In this document: in pieces, positions 1 to 12,244 of the stretch | How the letters are laid out: every line of letters starts with the position of its first letter | Numbering within the stretch: the stretch's first letter is position 1 | Origin: Macrostomum hystrix | Lineage: Eukaryota; Platyhelminthes; Macrostomidae | NCBI GenBank assembly: GCA_950097015.1 | Contig: CATNEN010000001.1 | Location: 19,906,501-19,970,500, forward strand | Length of the DNA: 64,000 nt | Direction of reading: 5' to 3' | Position numbers and translations under genes: made by a program | Notes under the pieces: model-generated | What the model saw: the letters and a program-made list of their open reading frames with translations, nothing else | Told to the model about the DNA's origin: nothing | Database searches by the model: none

Positions 1-790
1 GGCTAAACCAGAGTCTGAATCATGGCAAAACCAGAGTCTGAATCATGGCTAAACCAGAGTTTAAATCATGGCTAAACCAGAGTCTGAATCATGGCTAAAC
101 CAGAGTCTGAATCATGGCTAAACCAGAGTTTGAATCATGGCTAAACCAGAGTCTGAATCATGGCTAAACCAGAGTCTGAATCATGGCTAAACCAGAGTCT
201 GAATCATGGCTAAACCAGAGTCTGAATCATGGCTAAACCAGAGTCTGAATCATATCAAAACCAGAGTCTGAATCATGGCTAAACCAGAGTCTGAATCATG
301 GCTAAACCAGGGTCTGAAGCATGGCTAAAACAGAGTTTAAATCATGGCTAAACCAGAGTCTGAATCATGGCTAAACCACAGTTTGAATCATGGCTAAACC
401 AGAGTTTAAATCATGGCTAAACCAGAGTCAAAATCATGGCTAAACCAGAGTCTCAATCATAGCTAAACCAGAGTCTGAATCATGGCTAAACCAGAGTCAA
501 AATCATGGCTAAACCAGAGTTTAAATCATGGCTAAACTAGAGTCTGAATCATGGCTAAACCAGAGTCTGAATCATGGCTAAACCAGAGTCTGAATCATGG
601 CTAAACCAGAGTCTGAATCATGGCTAAACCAGAGTCTGAATCATGGCTAAACCAGAGTCTGAATCATGGCTAAACCAGCGTTTGAATCATGGCTAAACCA
701 GAGTTTAAATCATGGCTAAACCAGAGTCTGAATCATGGCAAAACCAGCGTTTGCATCATGGCTAAACCAGAGTTTGAATCATGGCAAAAT
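1..790 (+). repeat. 23-bp satellite array (first)
   Basis: Tandem 23-bp units beginning ggctaaaccagagt and ending gaatcat, about 34 copies, with common variants at the middle dinucleotides (tct, ttt, tca). The array starts at the window edge, so its true length is unknown. Units are near-uniform and there are no unique spacers between them. Confidence 0.97.
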
Positions 791-950
791 TTTTCTTTTG
801 TCATTGAATTGAATTTTGAGTTTGTTATCTCATGACGTCATAATGATATATATTTGTATGATAAATGTTTTGCCTAATAATCATTTAATTGTTGTTCTTC
901 TCAATTTTCTACAAAAAAAGCTAATATAAAAATTAACTGGGCAACATTGT
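791..950 (+). other. AT-rich spacer between the two satellites
   Basis: About 160 bp of AT-rich sequence linking the 23-bp and 18-bp arrays. It is conserved at 8881-9040 and 46131-46290, sharing for example gagtttgttatctcat and gatatatatt, which shows that the two satellites belong to one element family. No ORF is seen. Confidence 0.8.
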
Positions 951-2045
951 CAACTGGGCATCATCATCAATAAGGAGTCCTCATCAAATGGGGGATCATT
1001 GTCAACTGGGCGATCATTGTCAACTGGTTGATCATTGTCAACTGGGGCTTCATTGTCAACTGGGGGAAAATTGTCAACTGGGGGATCATTGTCAACTGGG
1101 GGATCATTTGTCAACTGGGGGATCATTGTCAACTGGGGGATCATTGTCAACTGGGGGATCATTGTCAACTGGGGGATCATTGTCAACTGGGAGATCATTG
1201 TCAACTAGGGGATCATTGTCAACTGGGGGATCATTGTCAACTGGGAGATCATTGTCAACTGGGGGATCATTGTCAACTGGGGGATCATTGTCAACTGGGG
1301 GATCATTGCAAACTGGGGGATCATTGTCAACTGGGAGATCATTGTCAACTAGGGGATCATTGTCAACTGGGAGATCATTGTCAACTGGGGGATCATTGTC
1401 AACTGGGGGATCATTGTCAACTGGGGGATCATTGTCAACTGGGGGATCATTGTCAACTGGGGGATCATTGTCAACTGGGGGATCATTGCAAACTGGGGGA
1501 TCATTGTCATCTGGGAGATCATTGTCAACTGGGGGATCATTGTCAACTGGGGGATCATTGTCAACTGGGGGATCATTGTCAACTAGGGGATCATGGCCAA
1601 CTGGGGTATCATTGTGAACTGGGTGATCATTGTCAACTGGGGGATCATCGTCAACTGGGTTATCATTGTCAACTGGGGGATCATTGTCAACAAGGGGATC
1701 ATTGTCCACTGGGGAATGATTGTCAACTGGGTAATCATGTCAACTGGGGGATCATTGTCAACTGGGGGATCATTGTCAACTGGGGGATCATTGTCAACTG
1801 GGGGATCATTGTCAACTGGGTGATCATTGTCAACTGGGGGATCATTGTCAACAAGGGGATCATTGTGAACTGGGGGATCATTGTCAACTGGGGATCATTG
1901 TCAACAGGGGGAACATTGTCAACTGGGGGATCATTGTCAACTGGGGGTTCATTGTCAACTGGGGGATCATTGTCAACTGGGGGATCATCATCAACTGGGG
2001 GATCATCATCAACTGGGGGATCATTGTCAACTGGGGGTTCATTTT
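951..2045 (+). repeat. 18-bp minisatellite array (first)
   Basis: About 60 tandem copies of an 18-bp unit, aactgggggatcattgtc, with point variants (gggaga, aagggg, gggtga). It is open in several frames on both strands only because the unit is a multiple of three. The encoded STGGSL-like, DHCQLG-like and DNDPPV-like repeats are not treated as genes. Confidence 0.97.
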
Positions 2046-2109
2046 AGCTTTAAAAAGCTGTAAATTCAGCTGCTAAAAAGTAAATACAAGACGAATTAAA
2101 AATATTTCT

Positions 2110-2138
2110 GCTCCCCGAAGGGGGGCAAAACATGCTAG
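2110..2138 (+). other. Helitron-type 3' terminus: hairpin plus CTAG
   Basis: GCTCCCC (2110-2116), a GAA loop and GGGGGGC (2120-2126) form a 7-bp stem with one T-G pair. CTAG follows 8 nt later (2135-2138) and the next base is T. The same hairpin and CTAG|T occur at 10233-10261 and 46612-46641 in three different flanks, which fixes the element's right boundary. Confidence 0.8.
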
Positions 2139-2224
2139 TTTAGACTAATTTTCAGCCAGTAGTGACTGAAGATTATTTAAATTTATTTTTTTCATTTCGT
2201 AAATTAAATATCATATATCAAAGC

Positions 2225-5200
2225 AAACCAGAGTTTAAATCATGGCTAAGCCAGAGTTTGAATCATGGCTAAACCAGAGTTTGAATCATGGCTAAACCAG
2301 AGTTTGAACCATGGCTAAACCAGAGTTTGAATCATGGCTAAACCAGAGCTTGAATCATGGCTAAACCAGAGCTTGAATCATGGCTAAACCAGAGTTTAAA
2401 TCATGGCTAAACTAGAGTCTGAATCATGGCTAATCCAGCGTTTAAATCATGGCTAAACCAGAGTTTGAATCATGGCTAAACCAGAGTTTGAATCATGGCT
2501 AAACCCGAGTTTGAATCATTGCAAAAATAGAGTTTAAATCATGGCTAAACCAGAGTTTGAATCATGGCAAAACCAGAGTTTGAATCATGGCTAAACCAGA
2601 GTCCAAATCATGGCTAAACCAGAGTTTGAATCATGGCTAAACCAGAGTTTGAATCATGGCTAAACCAGAGCTTGAATCATGGCTAAACCAGAGCTTGAAT
2701 CATGGCTAAACCAGAGTTTGAATCATGGCTAAACCAGAGTTTGAATCATGGCTAAACCAGAGTTTGAATCATGGCTAACCCAGCGTTTGAATCATGGCTA
2801 AACCAGAGTTTGAATCATGGCTAAACCAGAGTTTGAATCATGGCTAAACCAGCGTCTGAATCATGGCTAAACCAGAGTTTGAATCATGGCTAAACCAGAG
2901 TTTGAATCATGGCTAAACCAGAGTCCGAATCATGGCTAAAGCAGAGTTTGAAACATGGCTAAACCAGCGTTTGAATTATAGCTAAACCAGAGTCTGAATC
3001 ATGGCTTAACCAGCGTTTCAATCATGGCTAAACCAGAGTTTGAATCCTGGCAAAAATCATGGCAAACCTGAGTTTGAATCATTGCAAAAATTGAATCATG
3101 GCTAAACCAGAGTTTGAATCATGGCTAAACCAGAGACTGAATCATGGCTAAACCAGCGTTTGAATCATGGCTAAACCAGCGTTTGAATCATGGCTAAACC
3201 AGCGTCTAAATCATGGCCAACCAGAGTTTGAATCATGGCTAAACCAGAGTTTGAATCATGGCTAAACCAGAGTCTGAATCATGGCTAAACCAGCGTTTGA
3301 ATCATGGCTAAACCAGAGTTTAAATCATGGCAAAAATCATGGCTAAACCAGAGTTTGAATCATGGCTAAACTAGAGTTTGAATCATGGCTAAACCAGAGT
3401 TTAAATCATGGCTAAACCAGAGTTTGAATCATGGCTAAACAAGAGTTTGAATCATGGCTAAACCAGCGTTTGAATCATAGCTAAACCAGAGTCTGAATCA
3501 TGGCTAAACCAGCGTTTCAATCATGGCTAAACCAGAGTTTGAATCATTGCAAAAATTGAATCATGGCTAAACCAGAGTTTGAATCATGGCTAAACCAGAG
3601 TCTGAATCATGGCTATCACAGAGTCTGAATCATGGCTAAACCAGCGTCTGAATCATGGCTAAACCAGAGTTTGAATCATGGCTAAACTAGCGTTTGAATC
3701 ATGGCTAAACCAGCGTCTAAATCATGGCCAACCAGAGTTTGAATCATGGCTAAACCAGAGTTTGAATCATGGCTAAACCAGAGTTTGAATCATGGCTAAA
3801 CCAGCGTTTGAATCATGGCAAAACCAGAGTTTGAATCATGGCTAAACCAGAGTCCAAATCATGGCTAAACCAGAGTTTGAATCATGGCTAAACCAGAGTT
3901 TGAATCATGGCTAAACCAGAGCTTGAATCATGGCTAAACCAGAGCTTGAATCATGGCTAAACCAGAGTTTGAATCATGGCTAAACCAGAGTTTGAATCAT
4001 GGCTAAACCAGAGTTTGAATCATGGCTTACCCAGCGTTTGAATCATGGCTAAACCAGAGTTTGAATCATGGCTAAACCAGAGTTTGAATCATGGCTAAAC
4101 CAGCGTCTGAATCATGGCTAAACCAGAGTTTGAATCATGGCTAAACCAGAGTTTGAATCATGGCTAAACCAGAGTCCGAATCATGGCTAAAGCAGAGTTT
4201 GAAACATGGCTAAACCAGCGTTTGAATTATAGCTAAACCAGAGTCTGAATCATGGCTTAACCAGCGTTTCAATCATGGCTAAACCAGAGTTTGAATCATG
4301 GCAAAAATCATGGCAAACCTGAGTTTGAATCATTGCAAAAATTGAATCATGGCTAAACCAGAGTTTGAATCATGGCTAAACCAGAGACTGAATCATGGCT
4401 AAACCAGCGTTTGAATCATGGCTAAACCAGCGTTTGAATCATGGCTAAACCAGCGTCTAAATCATGGCCAACCAGAGTTTGAATCATGGCTAAACCAGAG
4501 TTTGAATCATGGCTAAACCAGAGTCTGAATCATGGCTAAACCAGCGTTTGAATCATGGCTAAACCAGAGTTTAAATCATGGCAAAAATCATGGCTAAACC
4601 AGAGTTTGAATCATGGCTAAACTAGAGTTTGAATCATGGCTAAACCAGAGTTTAAATCATGGCTAAACCAGAGTTTGAATCATGGCTAAACAAGAGTTTG
4701 AATCATGGCTAAACCAGAGTCCGAATCATGGCTAAAGCAGAGTTTGAAACATGGCTAAACCAGCGTTTGAATCATAGCTAAACCAGAGTCTGAATCATGG
4801 CTAAACCAGCGTTTCAATCATGGCTAAACCAGAGTTTGAATCATAGCAAAAATTGAATCATGGCTAAACCAGAGTTTGAATCATGGCTAAACCAGAGTCT
4901 GAATCATGGCTATCACAGAGTCTGAATCATGGCTAAACCAGCGTTTGAATCATGGCTAAACCAGCGTTTGAATCATGGCTAAACCAGCGTCTAAATCATG
5001 GCCAACCAGAGTTTGAATCATGGCTAAACCAGAGTCCAAATCATGGCTAAACCAGAGTTTGAATCATGGCTAAACCAGAGCTTGAATCATGGCTAAACCA
5101 GAGCTTGAATCATGGCTAAACCAGAGTTTGAATCATGGCTAAACCAGAGTTTGAATCATGGCTAAACCAGAGTTTGAATCATGGCTAAACCAGAGTTTGA

Positions 5201-8200
5201 ATCATGGCTAACCCAGCGTTTGAATCATGGCTAAACCAGAGTTTGAATCATGGCTAAACCAGAGTTTGAATCATGGCTAAACCAGCGTCTGAATCATGGC
5301 TAAACCAGAGTTTGAATCATGGCTAAACCAGAGTTTGAATCATGGCTAAACCAGAGTCCGAATCATGGCTAAAGCAGAGTTTGAAACATGGCTAAACCAG
5401 CGTTTGAATTATAGCTAAACCAGAGTCTGAATCATGGCTTAACCAGCGTTTCAATCATGGCTAAACCAGAGTTTGAATCATGGCAAAAATCATGGCAAAC
5501 CTGAGTTTGAATCATTGCAAAAATTGAATCATGGCTAAACCAGAGCTTGAATCATGGCTAAACCAGAGCTTGAATCATGGCTAAACCAGAGTTTGAATCA
5601 TGGCTAAACCAGAGTTTGAATCATGGCTAAACCAGAGTTTGAATCATGGCTTACCCAGCGTTTGAATCATGGCTAAACCAGAGTTTGAATCATGGCTAAA
5701 CCAGAGTTTGAATCATGGCTAAACCAGCGTCTGAATCATGGCTAAACCAGAGTTTGAATCATGGCTAAACCAGAGTTTGAATCATGGCTAAACCAGAGTC
5801 CGAATCATGGCTAAAGCAGAGTTTGAAACATGGCTAAACCAGCGTTTGAATTATAGCTAAACCAGAGTCTGAATCATGGCTTAACCAGCGTTTCAATCAT
5901 GGCTAAACCAGAGTTTGAATCATGGCAAAAATCATGGCAAACCTGAGTTTGAATCATTGCAAAAATTGAATCATGGCTAAACCAGAGTTTGAATCATGGC
6001 TAAACCAGAGACTGAATCATGGCTAAACCAGCGTTTGAATCATGGCTAAACCAGCGTTTGAATCATGGCTAAACCAGCGTCTAAATCATGGCCAACCAGA
6101 GTTTGAATCATGGCTAAACCAGAGTTTGAATCATGGCTAAACCAGAGTCTGAATCATGGCTAAACCAGCGTTTGAATCATGGCTAAACCAGAGTTTAAAT
6201 CATGGCAAAAATCATGGCTAAACCAGAGTTTGAATCATGGCTAAACTAGAGTTTGAATCATGGCTAAACCAGAGTTTAAATCATGGCTAAACCAGAGTTT
6301 GAATCATGGCTAAACAAGAGTTTGAATCATGGCTAAACCAGAGTCCGAATCATGGCTAAAGCAGAGTTTGAAACATGGCTAAACCAGCGTTTGAATCATA
6401 GCTAAACCAGAGTCTGAATCATGGCTAAACCAGCGTTTCAATCATGGCTAAACCAGAGTTTGAATCATAGCAAAAATTGAATCATGGCTAAACCAGAGTT
6501 TGAATCATGGCTAAACCAGAGTCTGAATCATGGCTATCACAGAGTCTGAATCATGGCTAAACCAGCGTTTGAATCATGGCTAAACCAGCGTTTGAATCAT
6601 GGCTAAACCAGCGTCTAAATCATGGCCAACCAGAGTTTGAATCATGGCTAAACCAGAGTCCAAATCATGGCTAAACCAGAGTTTGAATCATGGCTAAACC
6701 AGAGTTTGAATCATGGCTAAACCAGAGCTTGAATCATGGCTAAACCAGAGCTTGAATCATGGCTAAACCAGAGTTTGAATCATGGCTAAACCAGAGTTTG
6801 AATCATGGCTAAACCAGAGTTTGAATCATGGCTAACCCAGCGTTTGAATCATGGCTAAACCAGAGTTTGAATCATGGCTAAACCAGAGTTTGAATCATGG
6901 CTAAACCAGCGTCTGAATCATGGCTAAACCAGAGTTTGAATCATGGCTAAACCAGAGTTTGAATCATGGCTAAACCAGAGTCCGAATCATGGCTAAAGCA
7001 GAGTTTGAAACATGGCTAAACCAGCGTTTGAATTATAGCTAAACCAGAGTCTGAATCATGGCTTAACCAGCGTTTCAATCATGGCTAAACCAGAGTTTGA
7101 ATCATGGCAAAAATCATGGCAAACCTGAGTTTGAATCATTGCAAAAATTGAATCATGGCTAAACCAGAGTTTGAATCATGGCTAAACGAGAGACTGAATC
7201 ATGGCTAAACCAGCGTTTGAATCATGGCTAAACCAGCGTTTGAATCATGGCTAAACCAGCGTCTAAATCATGGCCAACCAGAGTTTGAATCATGGCTAAA
7301 CCAGAGTCTGAATCATGGCTAAACCAGCGTTTGAATCATGGCTAAACCAGAGTTTAAATCATGGCAAAAATCATGGCTAAACCAGAGTTTGAATCATGGC
7401 TAAACTAGAGTTTGAATCATGGCTAAACCAGAGTTTAAATCATGGCTAAACCAGAGTTTGAATCATGGCTAAACAAGAGTTTGAATCATGGCTAAACCAG
7501 AGTCCGAATCATGGCTAAAGCAGAGTTTGAAACATGGCTAAACCAGCGTTTGAATCATAGCTAAACCAGAGTCTGAATCATGGCTAAACCAGCGTTTCAA
7601 TCATGGCTAAACCAGAGTTTGAATCATTGCAAAAATTGAATCATGGCTAAACCAGAGTTTGAATCATGGCTAAACCAGAGTCTGAATCATGGCTATCACA
7701 GAGTCTGAATCATGGCTAAACCAGCGTCTGAATCATGGCTAAACCAGAGTTTGAATCATGGCTAAACTAGCGTTTGAATCATGGCTAAACCAGCGTCTAA
7801 ATCATGGCCAACCAGAGTTTGAATCATGGCTAAACCAGAGTTTGAATCATGGCTAAACCAGAGTTTGAATCATGGCTAAACCAGCGTTTGAATCATGGCA
7901 AAACCAGAGTTTGAATCATGGCTAAACCAGAGTCCAAATCATGGCTAAACCAGAGTTTGAATCATGGCTAAACCAGAGTTTGAATCATGGCTAAACCAGA
8001 GCTTGAATCATGGCTAAACCAGAGCTTGAATCATGGCTAAACCAGAGTTTGAATCATGGCTAAACCAGAGTTTGAGTCATGGCTAAACCAGAGTTTGAAT
8101 CATGGCTTACCCAGCGTTTGAATCATGGCTAAACCAGAGTTTGAATCATGGCTAAACCAGAGTTTGAATCATGGCAAAACCAGCGTCTGAATCATGGCTA

Positions 8201-8880
8201 AACCAGAGTTTGAATCATGGCTAAACCAGAGTTTGAATCATGGCTAAACCAGAGTCCGAATCATGGCTAAAGCAGAGTTTGAAACATGGCTAAACCAGCG
8301 TTTGAATTATAGCTAAACCAGAGTCTGAATCATGGCTTAACCAGCGTTTCAATCATGGCTAAACCAGAGTTTGAATCATGGCAAAAATCATGGCAAACCT
8401 GAGTTTGAATCATTGCAAAAATTGAATCCTGGCTAAACCAGAGTTTGAATCATGGCTAAACCAGAGTCTGAATCATGGCTATCACAGTCTGAATCATGGC
8501 TAAACCAGCGTCTGAATCATGGCTAAACCAGCGTTTGAATCATGGCTAAACCAGCGTTTGAATCATGGCTAAACCAGCGTCTAAATCATGGCCAACCAGA
8601 GTTTGAATCATGGCTAAACCAGAGTTTGAATCATGGCTAAACCAGAGTTTGAATCATGGCTAAACCAGCGTTTGAATCATGGCTAAACCAGAGTTTGAAT
8701 CATGGCAAAAATCATGGCTAAACCAGAGTTTGAATCATGGCTAAACCAGCGTTTGAATCATGGCTAAACCAGAGTTTAAATCATGGCTAAACCAGAGTTT
8801 GAATCATGGCAAAACCAGAGTTTGAATCATGGCTAAACCAGAGTTTGAATCATAGCCAACCAGAGTTTGAATGATGGCTA
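2225..8880 (+). repeat. 23-bp satellite array (second, 6.65 kb, higher-order)
   Basis: Roughly 290 units of the 23-bp repeat with a superimposed higher-order structure. A marked variant block (gctaaagcagagtttgaaac, followed by a unit with gaattatagc) recurs many times. The marker cttaaccagcgtttcaatca recurs near 3004, 4256, 5438, 5880, 7061 and 8337, giving periods near 1.18-1.28 kb plus shorter ones. This points to expansion by duplication of long blocks rather than slippage alone. Confidence 0.95.
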
Positions 8881-9040
8881 AATTTTTCTTCTGTCATTAA
8901 ATTGAATTCTCGACATTTTGAGTTTGTTATCTCATAACGTCATAATGATATATATTAGTATGATAAATATTTTGCATAATATTCATTTAATTTTTGTTCT
9001 TCTCAATTTTCTAAAAAGAAGCTAATATAAAAATTCAACT

Positions 9041-10170
9041 GGGCAATATTGTCAACTGGGCATCATCATCAATGGGGAGTCATCATCAAATGGGGGATCA
9101 TTGTCAAGTGGGGTATCATTGTCAACTGGGTGAACATTGTCAACTGGGGGATCATTGTCAACTGGGGGATCATTGTCAACTAGGGGATCATTGTCAATTG
9201 GGTGAACATTGTCAACTGGGGGAACTTTGTCAACTGGTGGATCATTGTCAACTGGGGTATCATTGTCAACTGGGGGACCATTTTCAACTGGGTGGATCAT
9301 GGTCAACTAGGGGATTGTTGTCAACTGGGGGAAAATTGTCAAGTGGGGGATCATTGTCAACTGGGGGATCATTGTCAACTAGGGAATCATGGCCAACTGG
9401 GTGATCATTGTCAACTGGGGGATCATTGTCAACTGAGGGGTCATTGTCAACTAGGGGATCATGGCCAAATGGGGGATCATTGTCAACTGGGTGATCATTG
9501 TCAACTGGGGGATCATTATTTTCAACTGTGTGATCATTGTCAAGTGGGGGATCATTGTCAACTGGGTGATCATTGTCAACTGGGGGATCATTGTCAACTG
9601 GGGTATCATTGTCAACTGGGGGACCATTTTCAACTGGGGGGATCATGGTCAACTGGGGGATCATTGTCAACTGGGTGATCATTGTGAACTAGGTGATCAT
9701 TGTCAATTGGGGGATCATTGTGAACTGGGTGATCATTGCCAACTGGGGGATCATTGTCAAGTGGGTGATTATTGTCAACTGAGGGATCATTGTCAACTAG
9801 GGGATCATGGCCAAATGTGGGATCATTGTCAACTGGGGGATCATTGTCAACTGGGGGACCATTTTCAACTGGGGGGATCATGGTCAACTAAGGGATCGTC
9901 AACTGGGGTAAAAATGTTAAGTGGGGGATCATTGTCAACTGGGGGATTATTGTCAACTGAGGGATCATTGTCAACTAGGGGATCATTTTCAACTGGGGGA
10001 ACATTGTCAACTGGGGGAGCATTGTCAACTGGGGTATCATTGTCAACTGGGGGATCATTGTCAACTGGGGGATCATGGTCAACTGGGAATCGTTGTCAAC
10101 TGGGGGATCATCGTCAACTGCGTGATCATTGTCAACTGGGTTATCATTGTCAACTGGGTGATCATTGTAG
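9041..10170 (+). repeat. 18-bp minisatellite array (second)
   Basis: Tandem copies of the 18-bp unit, more diverged than in the first array, with several 17- and 19-bp units and inserted bases (for example near 9507). Open frames on both strands are repeat artefacts. Confidence 0.95.
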
Positions 10171-10232
10171 CTTAAGAAAGCTGAAAATACAGCTGCTAAA
10201 AAGTATATACAAGACGAATTTATAATATTTCT

Positions 10233-10261
10233 GCTCCCCGAAGGGGGGCAAAACATGCTAG
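10233..10261 (+). other. Helitron-type 3' terminus of copy 2
   Basis: Hairpin GCTCCCC-GAA-GGGGGGC at 10233-10249, then CTAG at 10258-10261 followed by T. Identical in design to 2110-2138. Confidence 0.8.
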
Positions 10262-10264
10262 TCC

Positions 10265-10480
10265 ACTATACTAAAAATGGAATGCTTGCTTTTTATATAC
10301 TAAAAATGAAATGGTTGGTTACTTGCTTGTAATTGGTTTTCTCCCGAACGGCTCAACCGATTTTCGCCATTTCTTCACCAAAGGATGCCAAATATTGGGA
10401 AAATAATGATTTAGCTTAACTAACGTATTTTTATTAAGCTTAACTTTATTGCTAAGGGGATTAAATATTCGAAAAACTGT
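10265..10480 (+). mobile_element. Helitron-like 5' end fragment
   Basis: Starting at about 10292 is tatatactaaaaatgaaatg followed by a stretch with cggctcaaccgattttcgcc. An inverted copy of about 190 bp lies at 45520-45708, where it begins A|TC as a Helitron 5' end should. A shorter imperfect start (ctatactaaaaatgg) precedes it at 10267. The block abuts the 3' end of copy 2 and may be the left end of another element whose interior included the RPA-like gene, but its right end was not found. Confidence 0.5.
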
Positions 10481-11235
10481 TTTAGATAGGATTTTTAGTG
10501 CATTACATACGAGCCAGTTTTGTTAAAAGTGAGTACCCTGATAAAAATTTCACTGTCAACCCCACTGGCGAGACAGTCAGTGCGAGTTTATTTATAAATA
10601 GATTGCATCACCGCTTTTCTCACCCGTGCCAGAATTTCACTGACTGCCGCTGAATTGGAATTGCATCGTCAACTTGCGCAACACCCCCTAGCTTACTGAG
10701 TTAGAAGCCTGCACGATCTGGACAGAACCTAAGTGTACTTTATTTGTACAAAGCCAGAACTTTGAGAATTCATTTTATAAGGCTAATTTTTGCATCCACA
10801 ATTCAACAGTCGGAGTAGCCGATGTGTAGGCACTAGGAATAGGTTAGGCTTCGATTCTGAGCTAAGCCATGATTCAGACGCTGGTTTAGCCATGATTCAT
10901 TCATTCATGAACGAATGAAGAGTCCGATTGAGACGCGGTTTTCTGCAAACAAAACTTACAACTGTCTTATGTGACTGTAAAGTTTGCGTATCAGATGTTT
11001 AGCAGACGAGCGACAGTTTAGGCTTTGAAGGCTTTTTTGGGACACCCGGTATATCCATGAATTTCATTTCAATTACTAACAAACTGAAAGAAATTATCTG
11101 TACCAGTTAAGCACTTCGAGGAGAGTTACTCGTGTCATAAAAGAAGTCATAAAAATAAAAAAGGAATAATTCAACACAGGAGGCGCACCCGTCTGTTCCG
11201 ACATTCGCCAGGTCGGAAATAGCACGAAAGCGAAA
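10481..11235. other. Non-coding stretch with a reversed 23-bp satellite relic
   Basis: No credible gene. At 10866-10899 there are about 1.5 units of the 23-bp satellite in reverse orientation. The rest is unique-looking sequence; short ORFs here lack any recognisable pattern. Confidence 0.5.
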
Positions 11236-11807
11236 TTACGGGTCGCACAAAATGTCATCGGGTAACTCCTCAACAGTTCCACCGTTCTCCACGTCAAGTT
11301 TCACCTCAAATGTATTGTACGCATTGTTGTAACGCGCGTCGGCAGCCGCTATCACGCCGCCTGAGATCGAAACCGATTTTCCAACAGAACATTTTGACCA
11401 AGCGACTGCCAGGTCACGGCCAAAAAAGCAGGCCTTTATTTCTGCTGTTGTGTCCATAAGCAGCATGGTAAAGAGCTCGCCAGTACCTTTGCGGCTAGCA
11501 TACTTGCGAATCTGTATAAGGGATCAGTTTCATAAATTCGATAAACGAGAAAGCAATGGAGTATTAATTGTCATTCATGCATAATCCGATCGCATTTATT
11601 TGAAGATACAATATACTATTCTCACGTGCATGCTATCATGGTTTAAGAAGATATAAAGAAAAATACCAAATTAGACGATAAGATATAAGTGCAGTACCGA
11701 TCATTCCTAATAGCTGTGAAAATGCATCTCACCTCATTTCGAAGCATGACCTTCGCGAAGATTGGCGAAGCTAGCTTTCCGCATGCTGTTATATCGAGGA
11801 TCTTCAT
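11236..11807 (-). CDS. RPA1-like single OB-fold ssDNA-binding protein (two exons)
   Basis: Exon 1 is 11733-11807 (25 codons from an ATG). A 221-bp GTGAGA...CAG intron (11512-11732) follows, and exon 2 is 11236-11511 (91 codons and stop), giving about 116 aa. The joined protein follows the pattern of the RPA70 DNA-binding domain A: a DITACGKLA...IFAKVMLRNE start, then GELFTMLLMDTTAEIKACFF and VGKSVSISGGVI (positions about 36-80). The family binds single-stranded DNA in replication and repair. It has one OB fold only, far shorter than RPA70. RPA-like genes are known cargo of Helitrons/Helentrons, and Helitron-like ends lie next to it, so it may be element-borne. The splice sites join in phase 0, which supports the model. 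A diverged solo host gene cannot be excluded. Confidence 0.6.
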
Positions 11808-12244
11808 GAAAAATTAGCAATTGCTCCTTTAAATTTCAGTGATGTGAACCAATTCGTTTATTTTGGGGGTCTAAATCAAACTTCACGATATTAAGTACAC
11901 TTCATTTTATCAAGCTTGACTCAGTCAATAAATGCACATGCTTTTAAGCGGTTTATAGGCTGCACCTTACATGGTCATGCACTCTGAGTTTTACGCGCAC
12001 CTTCAGAAGGCGCGGTTCAGGTTATTGGACGACAGAGGCACTGGGGAGGGTTAGAAAGGGTAAGAAAATTCAGCGGCCTGCACTCATAACAGCCGTCGCA
12101 ACCCCTGTCTGCAGGCCATTCAAGAATAAGCATTATTTCCTATTGCGGTAAGCTTTATGTTCAGCCAATCAGAGATGAGGATAAGCATAAAACAAGATAC
12201 TAACCAATCCCAAAATTTCTTTGCTATCGTCTGATTGGTCTGTC
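11808..12244. other. Non-coding, nothing recognised
   Basis: Intergenic stretch upstream of the RPA-like gene. I see no repeat, RNA gene or supported ORF in it. Confidence 0.4.

Larger units (their letters stand above)
1..2138 (+). mobile_element. Non-autonomous Helitron-like element, copy 1 (left end cut by window)
   Basis: The parts in order are a 23-bp satellite array (1-790), an AT-rich spacer (791-950), an 18-bp minisatellite (951-2045) and a 95-bp 3' tail with a GC-rich hairpin and CTAG followed by T. The same order recurs at 2225-10261 and 45916-46641. Helitrons are known to end in a hairpin followed by CTRR and to insert between A and T without target duplication, and non-autonomous forms often carry tandem repeats inside. 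No coding capacity is visible. The long ORFs through the 18-bp array arise only because 18 is divisible by three. The assignment rests on the 3' end; the 5' end lies outside the window. Confidence 0.7.
2225..10261 (+). mobile_element. Non-autonomous Helitron-like element, copy 2 (about 8 kb)
   Basis: Same architecture as copy 1: 23-bp satellite (2225-8880), AT spacer (8881-9040), 18-bp minisatellite (9041-10170) and a 3' tail ending in the hairpin and CTAG|T at 10233-10261. The 85 bp between copy 1 and this copy (2140-2224) is AT-rich with no recognisable content. The 5' boundary is uncertain; the sequence around 2218 (tatcaaagcaaaccag) offers a possible TC start. No gene is present. It is unusually long for a non-autonomous Helitron because of satellite expansion. 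Confidence 0.7.

Noticed and set aside
950-2063. Several long overlapping ORFs on both strands
   Set aside because: They read through the 18-bp minisatellite, whose length is a multiple of three; composition is pure repeat.
2225-8880. CRISPR-like regularity
   Set aside because: Units are head-to-tail with no unique spacers, and the context is eukaryotic.
9052-10256. Long ORFs of DHCQLG, STGGSL and DNDPPV repeats
   Set aside because: Same 18-bp repeat artefact as at 950-2063.
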